In this document: in pieces, positions 17,077-26,447 of the stretch
Layout: each line of letters starts with the position of its first letter
Position numbering within the stretch: the first letter of the stretch is position 1
Assembly: GCF_039652435.2 (NCBI RefSeq)
Contig: NZ_CP190246.1
Span: forward strand, 62,001 to 126,000
Reading direction: 5' to 3'
DNA from: Niabella insulamsoli
GTDB taxonomy: Bacteria; Bacteroidota; Bacteroidia; Chitinophagales; Chitinophagaceae
DNA length: 64,000 bases
Notes under the pieces: generated by a model
The model's input: the letters and a program-made list of their open reading frames with translations, nothing else
Told to the model about the DNA's origin: nothing
The model's database searches: none
Made by a program: the position numbers and the translations under genes

Positions 17077-18471
17077 ATGAACACAATAAAAGAACAGGCA
17101 AAAGAATTAAAAGTACGATCTGAAGTAGACGTGCTGGTCATCGGAGGCGGTCCGTCGGGGATTATGGCTGCCTTAGCGGCGGCTGAAGATGGCGCCAGCG
17201 TGATGCTGATCGAAAGCCGCAGTTTTGTAGGCGGTAACATGACGATCGGGTTGCCGATCTTAGGGTTTCTGGGCCAGAAGGGCAACCAGATTATCAAAGG
17301 CCTTCCCCAGCAATTTATCGACAGGTTGAAGGCCGTCGACGCTTCGAGCGAACACCGGCCCTGCCCGCTTCACATGAGCCTCACGCTTGTAGAGCCCGAA
17401 GCTGTAAAGACAGTGGCGTTGCAAATGCTGGTCGAGGCTGGCGTTCAGGTTTTATTTTATGCATTCTGCGCTGAAGCAATAATGCAGGGCGATGAACTTA
17501 GGGGAGTAATCATCGAAAGCAAAGCCGGGAGGGAAGCCATTTTGGGAAAGGTTGTTATCGACTGTAGCGGCGATGCGGACGTGGCTTTTAAAGCCGGCGT
17601 TCCCTGCGAATTTGGTAATGAATCAGGTGGCGTGCAACCGCCGACGTTAATGTTTTGCCTGGGAGGCGTGGATACAGAAAAGCTTCGCTTGAGCATTGCC
17701 AGCGAGCCCCGAACCTATCTGACCGATTTTATACCTGCGGAATACTTTGGTCAAAACAATCAATTTGTATTGGTCGGTATGCGCAACCTAATCAACCAGG
17801 CACGGAAAAACGGACTGGACCTGCCGACCGAACGAACCATTTTGATCACCGGTTTGCGAAAAGGAGAAGTGTGGGTGAATATGACCCGCGTCAACGGCGT
17901 CGATGGAACTGATCCCGCAAGCCTGACGGAAGGCGAAATCATAGGGCGAAAACAGATCGATGATATACAGCGCTATCTTATCAGCTATGTGCCCGGATTT
18001 GAAAATGCTTACTTCCTTAAAACCGCACCATTCCTGGGTATTCGCGAAACAAGGCGCATCAGGGGCTTGTACATTATGGATAGGGATGACATCATGGGCT
18101 GCCGGCATTTTGAAGATGCCGTAGCCGTGGCCAGCTATCCGCTGGATATCCATCACCCTGTTGGAGGCGGCTGTACACTGGAGTGGTGCGGAGATTGCTA
18201 CGATATCCCTTATCGATCGCTGGTGCCTCAAAAAGTAAAAAACCTGCTGGTAGCGGGCCGCGCTATTTCTGCTACGCATGAAGCCATGTCCGCCATCCGG
18301 GTGATGGCGCCCTGCATGGCTATGGGCGAAGCGGCCGGCCGGGCCGCAAAAATGGCGGTGAGCGAGGGCGTGCAACCTGCAGACATTAATGTAAAAAAAT
18401 TACAAAGCGAACTGATCAATAGCGGCGCTTTCCTTCGCGTTGCGCAGGCCGGAGCCCCGGCTGCCCGTTAA
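17077..18471 (+). CDS. FAD-dependent oxidoreductase (FAD_oxidored family)
   Basis: 464 residues, no signal peptide, hence cytoplasmic. A Rossmann nucleotide-binding motif opens the chain (GGGPSG, residues 23-28, with the ribose-binding Glu in LIESRSFVGG). A Cys-rich central part (HPVGGGCTLEWCGDCYDIPYR, cited here only by its 360-380 position) and a C-terminal FAD stretch (LLVAGRAISATHEAMSAIRV) complete it. The family is common in Bacteroidota nutrient loci, where its reactions are mostly undefined; oxidation of a sugar or polyol hydroxyl is plausible. It follows the hexuronate-type MFS gene by 15 bases and precedes the next gene by 6. Confidence 0.87.
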   Translation: MNTIKEQAKELKVRSEVDVLVIGGGPSGIMAALAAAEDGASVMLIESRSFVGGNMTIGLPILGFLGQKGNQIIKGLPQQFIDRLKAVDASSEHRPCPLHMSLTLVEPEAVKTVALQMLVEAGVQVLFYAFCAEAIMQGDELRGVIIESKAGREAILGKVVIDCSGDADVAFKAGVPCEFGNESGGVQPPTLMFCLGGVDTEKLRLSIASEPRTYLTDFIPAEYFGQNNQFVLVGMRNLINQARKNGLDLPTERTILITGLRKGEVWVNMTRVNGVDGTDPASLTEGEIIGRKQIDDIQRYLISYVPGFENAYFLKTAPFLGIRETRRIRGLYIMDRDDIMGCRHFEDAVAVASYPLDIHHPVGGGCTLEWCGDCYDIPYRSLVPQKVKNLLVAGRAISATHEAMSAIRVMAPCMAMGEAAGRAAKMAVSEGVQPADINVKKLQSELINSGAFLRVAQAGAPAAR

Positions 18472-18477
18472 CATAAA

Positions 18478-19395
18478 ATGCATTGTATGCCCACTACGAG
18501 AAGAAAGTTTATCCACTACATAGGCGCCGCAGCAACGGCAAAATTAGTATTGCCGCAGGTTTTGTTAGCAAGTGATGCAGCAAAGAAAAGCCATTGCGTT
18601 TTATCCTGCAATATCCGTGTGGCATTGCCCGAAGACGATGCAAAAGGCGTGGGCTGGGCGGCGCGAAAGGATATATGTCTGAAAATTATCAAAAAGCAGC
18701 AACCGGATATTGTTTGTTTTCAGGAAGTTTTAAGAGAACAGGCTGCCGATATAAGGACTTTTTTTCCCACATATCAGCTATTGGGTTTCGACGGGCCGGA
18801 GATGGACGCGCATAAAAGCGGCTATCACGGCATAGCGAAAAACCCCATTCTCTTTTCAAAGGAGCGCTATGAATTATTAGCAGCAGGCGTTTATTGGCTT
18901 TCAGAAACGCCCCTGGTAGCGGGCAGCAAATCCTGGGACACCGCAAGGGCGCGTCATGCTAATTGGGTGCGCCTTCGCGATCGGAAAACCCATAAAGAGC
19001 TAAGAGTGGTATCGCTTCACCTCGACCATGTTTCCGGCGAAGCCAAGTTACAGCAGGCCAAAATGGTAGCGCTCGAAAGCGATCAATATCCGGCTGCATT
19101 TCCGCAAATTATTGCGGGCGACTTTAACAGCAGATTCGACAGCCCTGTGTTGGCGTCGCTGCGCGAAAAGCAATGGAAAGAAAGCTACGAAACGCTGCAC
19201 GGAGAAAAAGAAGCAGGGTTTACCGGGCATGAATTTCAAGGCACGCATTATACGAAAGCGGCATCGAAGGGAAGGATTGACTTTATCTGGTATAAGGGCG
19301 CTTTGCAACCGCTGGCGAGCCGTATAATTAAAGATGAGATAAACGGCAGATTCCCAAGCGATCATTTTTTTATAAGATCAGATTTTACCATTTAA
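18478..19395 (+). CDS. Endonuclease/exonuclease/phosphatase-fold phosphoesterase with twin-arginine signal
   Basis: 305 residues. The N-terminus has a twin-arginine-type signal (TTRRKF then a hydrophobic stretch to about residue 30), so it is exported folded. The Mg-dependent EEP fold is marked by SCNIRV, the catalytic Glu in VCFQEVLREQ, SLHLDH, the DFNSRFDSP metal site, and the closing SDHFFIRSDF with its catalytic Asp-His. Family members cleave phosphodiesters or phosphomonoesters of nucleic acids, sphingomyelin or inositol phosphates. In this non-nucleic-acid context a small-molecule phosphoester is the likely substrate. A second ATG three codons in is equally possible as a start. Confidence 0.88.
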   Translation: MHCMPTTRRKFIHYIGAAATAKLVLPQVLLASDAAKKSHCVLSCNIRVALPEDDAKGVGWAARKDICLKIIKKQQPDIVCFQEVLREQAADIRTFFPTYQLLGFDGPEMDAHKSGYHGIAKNPILFSKERYELLAAGVYWLSETPLVAGSKSWDTARARHANWVRLRDRKTHKELRVVSLHLDHVSGEAKLQQAKMVALESDQYPAAFPQIIAGDFNSRFDSPVLASLREKQWKESYETLHGEKEAGFTGHEFQGTHYTKAASKGRIDFIWYKGALQPLASRIIKDEINGRFPSDHFFIRSDFTI

Positions 19396-19464
19396 TAAAA
19401 ATTTATGGAGCTAATTACGTTCGATCCAAAAAATATTACCAACTCAAAAAACAAAACCAAATCG

Positions 19465-20571
19465 ATGAGGCGTCTATGTTTCTTAATGGTCCTCTGTTTT
19501 GCTTTCTCCTGCGCCTGCTTTGCCCAGGCGAATTATAAAAAGCCAGCATTGGAAAACAGCGGTTCCTGGTCCATGATCATGGTACCCGATATTCAAAACT
19601 ATGTTAAATGGTCGCGCAACAAACCGATACTTGATTTGATGATGACCTGGATTGAAGACAACATCGATTCGCTGAATATAAAAATGGTGGTGGGTGTTGG
19701 CGATTTGGTAGAGAACAATGAAAAGATTACGACCGATTATGACGGCGATCAATCAACGCAACAGCAGTGGGCCACCGCATCGGCAGCGTTTTCAAAACTT
19801 GATGGAAAAACAGCGTATATAGCCGCTACGGGAAATCATGATTATAGTATTGACCGGCAAGGGCGCCGCACTTCGCACTACGCCGATTTTTTTGATGCAG
19901 ACAGAAATCATATCAATAAAAAAATGCTGGTTCAGAACACGCGGAATGAAGCCGGCCAGCCAACGGTTGAAAATGCAGCTTATGAAATGAAAAATATGCA
20001 GGGAAAAGACTACCTGTTTATGACGGTTGAGTATGGCCCGCGCGATTCCGTTTTAACCTGGGCGAAAAAGGTAGCAGCGATGGAACAATATAAAAGCCAT
20101 CGCGTGGTACTTATCACGCATAATTATTTAAATACGAAAGACGAGCATACTTCAGGTAAGATTAACTGGCTGTTTTGGGAGCCTTATAATGTGAATAATA
20201 TGATCCAGAAATCTGCTAAAATTGAAATGCCTAAAGCTAATAATGGTTTGCAGATCTGGGAAAAGCTTGTGCAGCCCGCTTCGAATATAGAGATGGTTTT
20301 ATGCGGACATATCTCCGGCGAAGGTTACAGGAAAGATAAAAACGTTAAAGGACGTTCCGTTCATCAAATCCTTTTCGACGCACAATCGATGGGCGGCGGA
20401 CACCGCGACGGCAACGGAGGTGACGGCTGGCTGCGTATTTTCGAGTTTTTTCCTGATGGACAAACGGTGAAGGTGAAAACCTTTTCCCCGCTGTTTGGAA
20501 TCTCTCCCACCACGCGCACGCATGCCTGGAAAACAGATCAACGAAATGAATATGAAATAAAGTTTGATTAA
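19465..20571 (+). CDS. Secreted metallophosphoesterase
   Basis: About 368 residues from ATG 19465, giving a clean signal peptide (MRRLCFLMVLCFAFSC, cleavage after CFA). A start at 19405 is also open and lies 9 bases after the previous gene. Calcineurin-like metal-site motifs appear in order: PDIQ near the N-terminus, GDLVEN, GNHD, a THN histidine (VLITHN) and CGHISG. These enzymes use two metals to cleave phosphomonoesters or phosphodiesters. With the EEP gene upstream and GDPD downstream, this is one of several periplasmic phosphoesterases in one operon. Confidence 0.87.
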   Translation: MRRLCFLMVLCFAFSCACFAQANYKKPALENSGSWSMIMVPDIQNYVKWSRNKPILDLMMTWIEDNIDSLNIKMVVGVGDLVENNEKITTDYDGDQSTQQQWATASAAFSKLDGKTAYIAATGNHDYSIDRQGRRTSHYADFFDADRNHINKKMLVQNTRNEAGQPTVENAAYEMKNMQGKDYLFMTVEYGPRDSVLTWAKKVAAMEQYKSHRVVLITHNYLNTKDEHTSGKINWLFWEPYNVNNMIQKSAKIEMPKANNGLQIWEKLVQPASNIEMVLCGHISGEGYRKDKNVKGRSVHQILFDAQSMGGGHRDGNGGDGWLRIFEFFPDGQTVKVKTFSPLFGISPTTRTHAWKTDQRNEYEIKFD

Positions 20572-20604
20572 CATTTTACCAAACCATAATAACGACGATT
20601 GCCA

Positions 20605-21855
20605 ATGAAATCTAATACAATCATGCAGGAGCGATTTGGAATTCCCCCCTCCCTGCTAAGCGGCTATTTAGGCATCATGCTTTTTATGATGGGCGATGGC
20701 ATGGAACAGGGATGGCTAAGCCCCTATTTAATTGAGCGCGGCATGAGCATTCAACAAACCGCTTCCTTATTTACGGCCTATGGCGTAACCATCGCTATTG
20801 CCTCCTGGTTTTCGGGCGTACTGGCCGAAACATATACGCCGAAGAAGGCCATGCTTGCGGGGCTGATCATTTATCTGTTGGGAACCGTAGGCTTTATCGC
20901 CTTCGGAATGCGCTCGCTCCATTTTCCCACGATGCTGGTCACTTACGCGTTAAGGGGTTTTGGATATCCTTTATTTGCCTATTCGTTTCTTGTATGGATC
21001 TCTTATGTCACGCCACGGCAAATGCTGGGCCGCGCCGTGGGCTGGTTCTGGTTCGTTTTCACAGGAGGGCTCAACGTACTGGGCGCCTTTTATTCGAGCT
21101 GGGCGATTAGAGAACTCGGCCCTATCCCCGCGCTTTGGAGCGCTGTTTTTTGGGTGCTGCTCGGAGCGCTGTTTGCGTTAGTTTTTAATAAGGCTCAATT
21201 CCCAAAGGGCAAAACTGAGGCAGGCCGTAAGTTGGCTGAGCTCAGCAAAGGATTAACCATCGTCAAAGAAGAGCCGAAAGTGTTGATGGCCGGCATCATA
21301 AGAATTATCAATACTACGGCGCAATTTGCTTTTCCTGTTTTTCTGCCCACGTATATGGCGCAACATGGCTTTAATACTACCGACTGGCTTTATATATGGG
21401 GTACCATTTTTACGAGCAATATTATCTTCAACCTGTTCTTTGGGTTTGTAGGAGATAAACTGGGGTGGCGGCAAACGATAATCTGGTTTGGCGGCGTAGG
21501 CTGCGGCATTACAACGTTGCTACTCTTTTACCTTCCGCAATTAGCGCCGGGCAACTATGCAATAGTGATGACGGCGGGCATACTTTGGGGCGCGTGCCTG
21601 GCAGGCTACGTACCGCTATCGGCTTTAACGCCTTCGCTGGTGACAAAGGATAAAGGAGCTGCCATGGCCATATTAAATCTGGGCGCAGGCTTAGCAGTGT
21701 TTGCCGGTCCCGCGATTGTTGGTTTGTTTATAGCGCCGCTTGGAAACGCAGGCGTGATCTGGATTCTGGCGGGGTTATATTTCATTAGTGCGATTATGAC
21801 TGTTTTTGTAAAGCATACGACACCGTTGCCGAATGTTGAACCGGCAGCAGCCTGA
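20605..21855 (+). CDS. MFS transporter, polyol permease (RbtT/DalT/CsbX-like) group
   Basis: About 416 residues, 12 predicted helices. The segment LFMMGDGMEQGWLSPYL in helix 1 and RGFGYPLFAYSFLVW in helix 4 are characteristic of the ribitol/arabitol permease group, clearly different from the ExuT-like carrier upstream. ATG 20605 is preferred over a TTG two codons earlier. The gene lies between the metallophosphoesterase and the hydroxyacid dehydrogenase, and probably brings a polyol or dephosphorylated head group into the cell. Characterised relatives transport ribitol and D-arabitol, but several homologues have no known substrate. Confidence 0.88.
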   Translation: MKSNTIMQERFGIPPSLLSGYLGIMLFMMGDGMEQGWLSPYLIERGMSIQQTASLFTAYGVTIAIASWFSGVLAETYTPKKAMLAGLIIYLLGTVGFIAFGMRSLHFPTMLVTYALRGFGYPLFAYSFLVWISYVTPRQMLGRAVGWFWFVFTGGLNVLGAFYSSWAIRELGPIPALWSAVFWVLLGALFALVFNKAQFPKGKTEAGRKLAELSKGLTIVKEEPKVLMAGIIRIINTTAQFAFPVFLPTYMAQHGFNTTDWLYIWGTIFTSNIIFNLFFGFVGDKLGWRQTIIWFGGVGCGITTLLLFYLPQLAPGNYAIVMTAGILWGACLAGYVPLSALTPSLVTKDKGAAMAILNLGAGLAVFAGPAIVGLFIAPLGNAGVIWILAGLYFISAIMTVFVKHTTPLPNVEPAAA

Positions 21856-21912
21856 GCTTTCGGTTTATATCATAAAAAAAGCATTCACTATTAAAAAGGA
21901 TAAATAAAGAAG

Positions 21913-22917
21913 ATGAGAATATTAGTAACAGCGCCTTACCACGAACAAGGCTTATTAGAGTTGAAATTGAATTTTGGAGAAATCGTGTATAGATCCTGGA
22001 AAAGCAACGACCGCGCATACAACGAAAAAGAATTGCTAGATCTTTTATACGAAACAGAAGCGGAAGCGCTGATCACCGAACATGATGAGGTTACCGCAAA
22101 AGTGATCAATGAAAATACACATTTGAAGTTTATTGGCGTTTGCCGCGGCACTCCTTCCAATGTAGATTTGGCGGCGGCTACACAACATGGCATTCCTGTT
22201 TTTTACACGCCGGCAAGAAATGCGCAGGCCGTTGTCGAAATGTTTATCGCAAACACGATCATATTTTTGAGGCAGGTAATTCCGGGCATCAACTGGTTGA
22301 AAGAGCGCAAATGGGAAGCAGGCGCACATACCTCCTATCTGCAATTTAAAGGCAATGAACTGGCCGGTAAAACCATCGGTGTTGTGGGGTTTGGCGCCAT
22401 CGGGCAGCTGCTGGCAAAACTGGTTGAAAGCTACCCCTGCCCTATTCAATATTATGATCCTTACGTGCCCGAAGATCTTTTTCCACAACACAAAAAATGC
22501 ACACTCGAAGAGTTGTTTGCCACAAGCGACATCGTTACCATTCACCTCCCGGTTACCGAAGAAACGAAATCGCTGATTGATCGATCATTGTTTAAACTGA
22601 TGAAGCCCCATGCCTTATTTGTCAATACCGCAAGGGCCGTTACGGTGAACAGAAACGATTTATACGATGTGTTGTCAACCCATCAAATCAAAGGTGCGAT
22701 TCTCGACGTGTTCGATAATGAACCCCCCGACGAGCTGGATTATAAAATCATCGACCTGCCCAATGTCATCGCAACGCCCCATATTGCAGGCGCGACTTTT
22801 GAAGTGGAAGACCATCATGTTGACATCTTAAACAAGGCTTTGATTGACTGGCACAATAATGGCCGCAAAAACTCCAACAAAATCTATAATAAAGAAGTCC
22901 TGGCTTCCGGGATCTAA
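21913..22917 (+). CDS. D-isomer-specific 2-hydroxyacid dehydrogenase
   Basis: 334 residues. The NAD-binding Rossmann motif G-x-G-x-x-G is at Gly159-Gly161-Gly164. The catalytic triad of the family is intact: Arg241 in NTARAV, Glu270 in FDNEPPD and His290 in ATPHIAGA. Such enzymes interconvert 2-keto and D-2-hydroxy acids and include phosphoglycerate dehydrogenase. Here it is ten bases ahead of an LsrK-like kinase gene, a pairing that suggests reduction or oxidation of a sugar-acid or phosphorylated intermediate. It is cytoplasmic, with no regulatory ACT domain. Confidence 0.92.
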   Translation: MRILVTAPYHEQGLLELKLNFGEIVYRSWKSNDRAYNEKELLDLLYETEAEALITEHDEVTAKVINENTHLKFIGVCRGTPSNVDLAAATQHGIPVFYTPARNAQAVVEMFIANTIIFLRQVIPGINWLKERKWEAGAHTSYLQFKGNELAGKTIGVVGFGAIGQLLAKLVESYPCPIQYYDPYVPEDLFPQHKKCTLEELFATSDIVTIHLPVTEETKSLIDRSLFKLMKPHALFVNTARAVTVNRNDLYDVLSTHQIKGAILDVFDNEPPDELDYKIIDLPNVIATPHIAGATFEVEDHHVDILNKALIDWHNNGRKNSNKIYNKEVLASGI

Positions 22918-22927
22918 ATATAAAAGG

Positions 22928-24394
22928 ATGAATAAAAAAGAAGCATATATCGTTGTTGATATCGGGACAGGAAATGTGAGAGTGGCGGTGGTATCAGCCA
23001 CAGGAGCCGTTCTCGGTGTTGCGCGCGGCGATATCCGGTATATAAGGGATGAGTTATATAAGGATGCCATTTATTTTGAACCCGATCAGTTGTGGCGTCA
23101 AATTACCGGTCTTGCCGCATTAGCATTAAAACAAGCGGGCGCGATAAACATAAAGGCGATTACCACCACCAGCCAGCGAGAAGGAATTGTATTGATATCA
23201 GCTGACGGGCGCTCATTGACCGGCTTGCCCAATATCGACCATCGCGGACGTGAATGGGAAGACAAAATTGCCGATAAGAACCAAGTGTATCAATTGGCCG
23301 GGCGTTACCCCACTTCTCTTTTTTCCGCTTATAAGCTGGAAGGCATCCGCCGCCGGCGCGCTGATCTTTGGCAACAATGCAGTTACTTTCTCAGCATCAG
23401 CGACTGGGCCGCCTTTAAATTATCGGGCGTCGCTGCCTATGAACATTCGCAGGCGTCTGAAACATTACTCTACGACGTAGCCGCGGGCACCTGGAGCGAA
23501 ACACTTTTGAAGTTATTTGATTTACCGAGTTCCTATTGCCCTCGGTTGATTACTTCCGCGGAAACATATGGCCCAATCTTACCGGGCCTTGCCGCGCAAT
23601 GGGGCATTGACAAATCAGCAATAGTGGTAGTGGGCGGAGGCGATACGCAACTGGCTATTAAGAGCACACAGCCTTCAGTCGACGATATTGTTATTGTGTC
23701 AGGAACTACGACCCCCATTGTAAAAATTGTTGATGATTACATTACGGATGAAAAGCGGCGCACCTGGACCAATCGGGACATCGATCCAAAGCGGTTTATT
23801 TTTGAAGCAAATGCCGGCGTCACGGGCTTAAACTATCAACGGCTGAAAGAAGTGTTTTATCCTAATGAAAGCTACGATGTGATTGAGCAGGAGTTGGGCG
23901 ATCAGCCTCAGACGCTTTGCCAGGCGTCGCTGGGGTCGCTTATCGCCAGCGAAAGCAAACCCTTGTTGAACGGCGGTTTTGTTTTTCCCGTTCCGGTGTC
24001 GCATGAGCTTTCACGCAGTTCATTTGTTTGGGCCACGTTGCTCGATATTGCTTTTTCTATTGCCTCCAATTATAAAGTGCTAAAAACCTTATCAGGTCAC
24101 GAGGTCGATTACATCTGGGCTTGCGGCGGCGGCTTGCAAAGCCGTGCGCTACGGCAGGCGATAGCCAACACAATCAATAAAAAAGTATTGGTACGGCAGG
24201 GCTTCGAGCAGGCCTCGGCGGTGGGCGGTGCGATGATTTGTAACCAGGCGCTCGGTCTCAAAACAAACATTGCTGATCAGCAGGTTGAAGCGGTGGCGCC
24301 ACAGCCGGAATGGCTTGAAAAGTATCAGGAAATATTTGAAACCTGGAAAAAGACAAGAGCAGCATTTAAAAATACGGATGCCCCGGGTATATGA
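22928..24394 (+). CDS. FGGY-family carbohydrate kinase, autoinducer-2-kinase (LsrK/YoaC)-like
   Basis: 488 residues from ATG 22928, which begins the actin-like ATPase core directly (YIVVDIGTGNVRVAV); the frame is open 28 codons further up but overlaps the previous gene. SQREGIVL, ISDWAAFKLSG and VGGGDTQL resemble LsrK more than glycerol kinase or xylulokinase, and the C-terminal GGGLQSRALRQ/SAVGGAMI phosphate and adenine sites are present. It phosphorylates a sugar, polyol or hydroxyketone. The stop overlaps the next kinase start (ATGA, 24391-24394), so the two kinases are translationally coupled. An AI-2 role is not implied, since no lsr genes are nearby. Confidence 0.9.
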   Translation: MNKKEAYIVVDIGTGNVRVAVVSATGAVLGVARGDIRYIRDELYKDAIYFEPDQLWRQITGLAALALKQAGAINIKAITTTSQREGIVLISADGRSLTGLPNIDHRGREWEDKIADKNQVYQLAGRYPTSLFSAYKLEGIRRRRADLWQQCSYFLSISDWAAFKLSGVAAYEHSQASETLLYDVAAGTWSETLLKLFDLPSSYCPRLITSAETYGPILPGLAAQWGIDKSAIVVVGGGDTQLAIKSTQPSVDDIVIVSGTTTPIVKIVDDYITDEKRRTWTNRDIDPKRFIFEANAGVTGLNYQRLKEVFYPNESYDVIEQELGDQPQTLCQASLGSLIASESKPLLNGGFVFPVPVSHELSRSSFVWATLLDIAFSIASNYKVLKTLSGHEVDYIWACGGGLQSRALRQAIANTINKKVLVRQGFEQASAVGGAMICNQALGLKTNIADQQVEAVAPQPEWLEKYQEIFETWKKTRAAFKNTDAPGI

Positions 24395-25839
24395 AGAAGA
24401 ACTATTTTATAGGAATGGACATCGGCACCCAGGGCGCCCGCGTAGTGATGATCGATGAGGCGGGCGTGCAACTCGCCGCCAGGGAAGAAGTTTTTGAGTT
24501 AACACCGTCTTCGAGGCAGGAGCAGAACCCGGATATGTGGTGGCGCGTATGTTTTCGCTTGACAGGATTGCTTTGCAAAGAGGCGTCCGCGCAGATAAAT
24601 CTCGGACAGGTAAAAGCAATTGGCGTTACGTCTACCTCCGGAACAATCATACCGGTTAACAAAAGTAATAAGCCGATACATCCTGCGATTATGTATAGCG
24701 ATAAGCGGTCCGCTGCCGAAGCGGCCCGTTGTAGCGAGGCTGCTATAAGCGCCGGTGCCACAGGGTTCTCCGCTTTTAATGCTTCCTGCGGATTACCTAA
24801 AATGTGCTGGTTCCTCAAAAACGATCCGCAAAAGGTAGAACGCCTGGGAAAGTTTATCCATGCGGCAGATTTTATAACAGGCAATTTGACCGGCAATTTC
24901 GATGTAACGGATTATACAAACGCACTAAAGTCTGGTTATGATTTGCATGCATGCCGATGGCCGGCATATCTGCAATCGGTATTGGGTATTCGCCGCGAAT
25001 GGTTGCAGGAGGTGGTTCCTTCGGGCACGCCTGTCGGATATCTGCGGACAGAATGGGCAAAGGCTTTTGGTTTGTCAGAACAAGTGATTGTCACAGCAGG
25101 GCTGACCGATGGCTGCGCGTCGCAGGTGGCCTCCGGCGCCGTGAATCTTGGCGACTGGAATACAACGATCGGAACAACGCTTGTAATCAAAGGGGTTTCT
25201 CAACAGGAAATAAAAGATCCGGCAGGGGCGCTCTATTGCCATCGCCATCCCGATGGGTTTTGGATGCCGGGCGGAGCAAGTAATACGGGGGCAGATTGGG
25301 TGAGCGCTCTTTTTGCAGCATCCGACCTCAGCCAGCTTTCTACGGCTGCGGCGGAGATAATTCCCGGAAAATATTTGGCCTGGCCCTTGATGGGAGTGGG
25401 CGAACGATTTCCTTTTGTAGCGCCCGCTGCGAAAGGGTTTATTCCCGAAGGCCTTAGTTTAGCTGAAAAGTTTCTAGCCTGCATGGAAGGGGTTGCGTAC
25501 ATGGAAAGGTTTGCGTTTGAAAGAATACGATCACTTTCGGGAGAGCAGATATCAAATATATTTTCGGCCGGTGGCGGCAGCAATAGCGATATATGGCTGA
25601 AAATAAGAAGCGCCGTTTTAAACCTGCCTGTTTATAAAATGAAAAATGTTTCAGGAGCTGTTGGAGCAGCCATTGCAGGCGCATCGAAAACCTATTTTGA
25701 CTCGATTTGTTCTGCCGCCGGGGCTATGATTCAACCGGAGAAAAGTATTTATCCCACAAAAAAATGGGTAGGCCCTTATGAAGAGCGTTATCAAAAGTTT
25801 ACGGAACATCTAAAAAGCAAACAATATATTCATGAGTGA
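24391..25839 (+). CDS. FGGY-family carbohydrate kinase, ribulokinase/xylulokinase-like
   Basis: 482 residues. ATP-binding start IGMDIGTQGARVV, substrate-loop GVTSTSGTIIPV, central TAGLTDGCASQVASGA with the catalytic-base Asp, and a C-terminal SAGGGSNSDIWLKI nucleotide site. The TSTSGT and TTIGTTLVIKG segments look closer to D-ribulose kinases than to glycerol kinases, but specificity cannot be fixed. It overlaps the LsrK-like kinase by 4 bases and the following phosphatase gene by 8, so all three are probably made together. Confidence 0.9.
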   Translation: MKKNYFIGMDIGTQGARVVMIDEAGVQLAAREEVFELTPSSRQEQNPDMWWRVCFRLTGLLCKEASAQINLGQVKAIGVTSTSGTIIPVNKSNKPIHPAIMYSDKRSAAEAARCSEAAISAGATGFSAFNASCGLPKMCWFLKNDPQKVERLGKFIHAADFITGNLTGNFDVTDYTNALKSGYDLHACRWPAYLQSVLGIRREWLQEVVPSGTPVGYLRTEWAKAFGLSEQVIVTAGLTDGCASQVASGAVNLGDWNTTIGTTLVIKGVSQQEIKDPAGALYCHRHPDGFWMPGGASNTGADWVSALFAASDLSQLSTAAAEIIPGKYLAWPLMGVGERFPFVAPAAKGFIPEGLSLAEKFLACMEGVAYMERFAFERIRSLSGEQISNIFSAGGGSNSDIWLKIRSAVLNLPVYKMKNVSGAVGAAIAGASKTYFDSICSAAGAMIQPEKSIYPTKKWVGPYEERYQKFTEHLKSKQYIHE

Positions 25840-26446
25840 TCAGCAACTATTAAAAGTGTATCTGCTAAGACATGGCCAAACCGCCTGGAATGCTGATAAT
25901 AACAGGTATTGTGGCCGCTCCGACATACCGCTTACAGATCTTGGAATAGAGCAGGCGGAGCAGGTGCGGGAGCAACTTAAAAATATTCACATGGATGCGG
26001 TCTATGCGTCGCCGCTGCTGAGAGCGCGTACCACCGCCGAAATCGCATCGAACCAAAAAGTGGTCACCGACGATCGGTTGATTGAAGCCGATTTTGGCCA
26101 ATGGGAACAAAAAACAAGAGCCGAGTTTATAGCGGCAGACCCTCAAAGCTGGGAGGCCTGGAACCGCGATCCCGAAATCGCTAAAGCTGGAGCAACAGGT
26201 GAAACCGGCCGGCAGATTGTCGATCGTATGAATGCATTTTTTAATGAGATGACCGACCGGCACCTGGGCCAAACAATTTTAGTAACGGCGCATAACGGTG
26301 TCAACCGGCTTTACATGGCCTACAAGCTCGGCATGCCTTTAAGGAATTACCGCCAGCTGGTGCAGCACAACTCGTCGATAACCTTTTTTACCCTGGATGC
26401 CGAAGGTATTTTTACGTTAGAACATCTCAACACTAAACTTAAATAG
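25832..26446 (+). CDS. Histidine phosphatase family protein (phosphoglycerate-mutase-like)
   Basis: 204 residues. The catalytic RHG is at residues 13-15 (LLRHGQTAWN), with Arg in LRARTTAEI, Glu in EADFGQWE and the second His in VTAHNGVNR. No signal peptide, so cytoplasmic. Two-histidine phosphatases of this size remove phosphate from small metabolites such as alpha-ribazole-5-phosphate, fructose bisphosphate or sugar phosphates. Its start lies inside the 3' end of the kinase gene and the GDPD start follows one base after its stop. Co-occurrence with two kinases could provide a phosphorylated-intermediate turnover step. Confidence 0.88.
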   Translation: MSDQQLLKVYLLRHGQTAWNADNNRYCGRSDIPLTDLGIEQAEQVREQLKNIHMDAVYASPLLRARTTAEIASNQKVVTDDRLIEADFGQWEQKTRAEFIAADPQSWEAWNRDPEIAKAGATGETGRQIVDRMNAFFNEMTDRHLGQTILVTAHNGVNRLYMAYKLGMPLRNYRQLVQHNSSITFFTLDAEGIFTLEHLNTKLK

Positions 26447-26447
26447 C

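Noticed and set aside
17788..18375. 195-codon minus-strand frame opposite the FAD oxidoreductase
   Set aside because: Antisense shadow with His/Cys-rich random composition.
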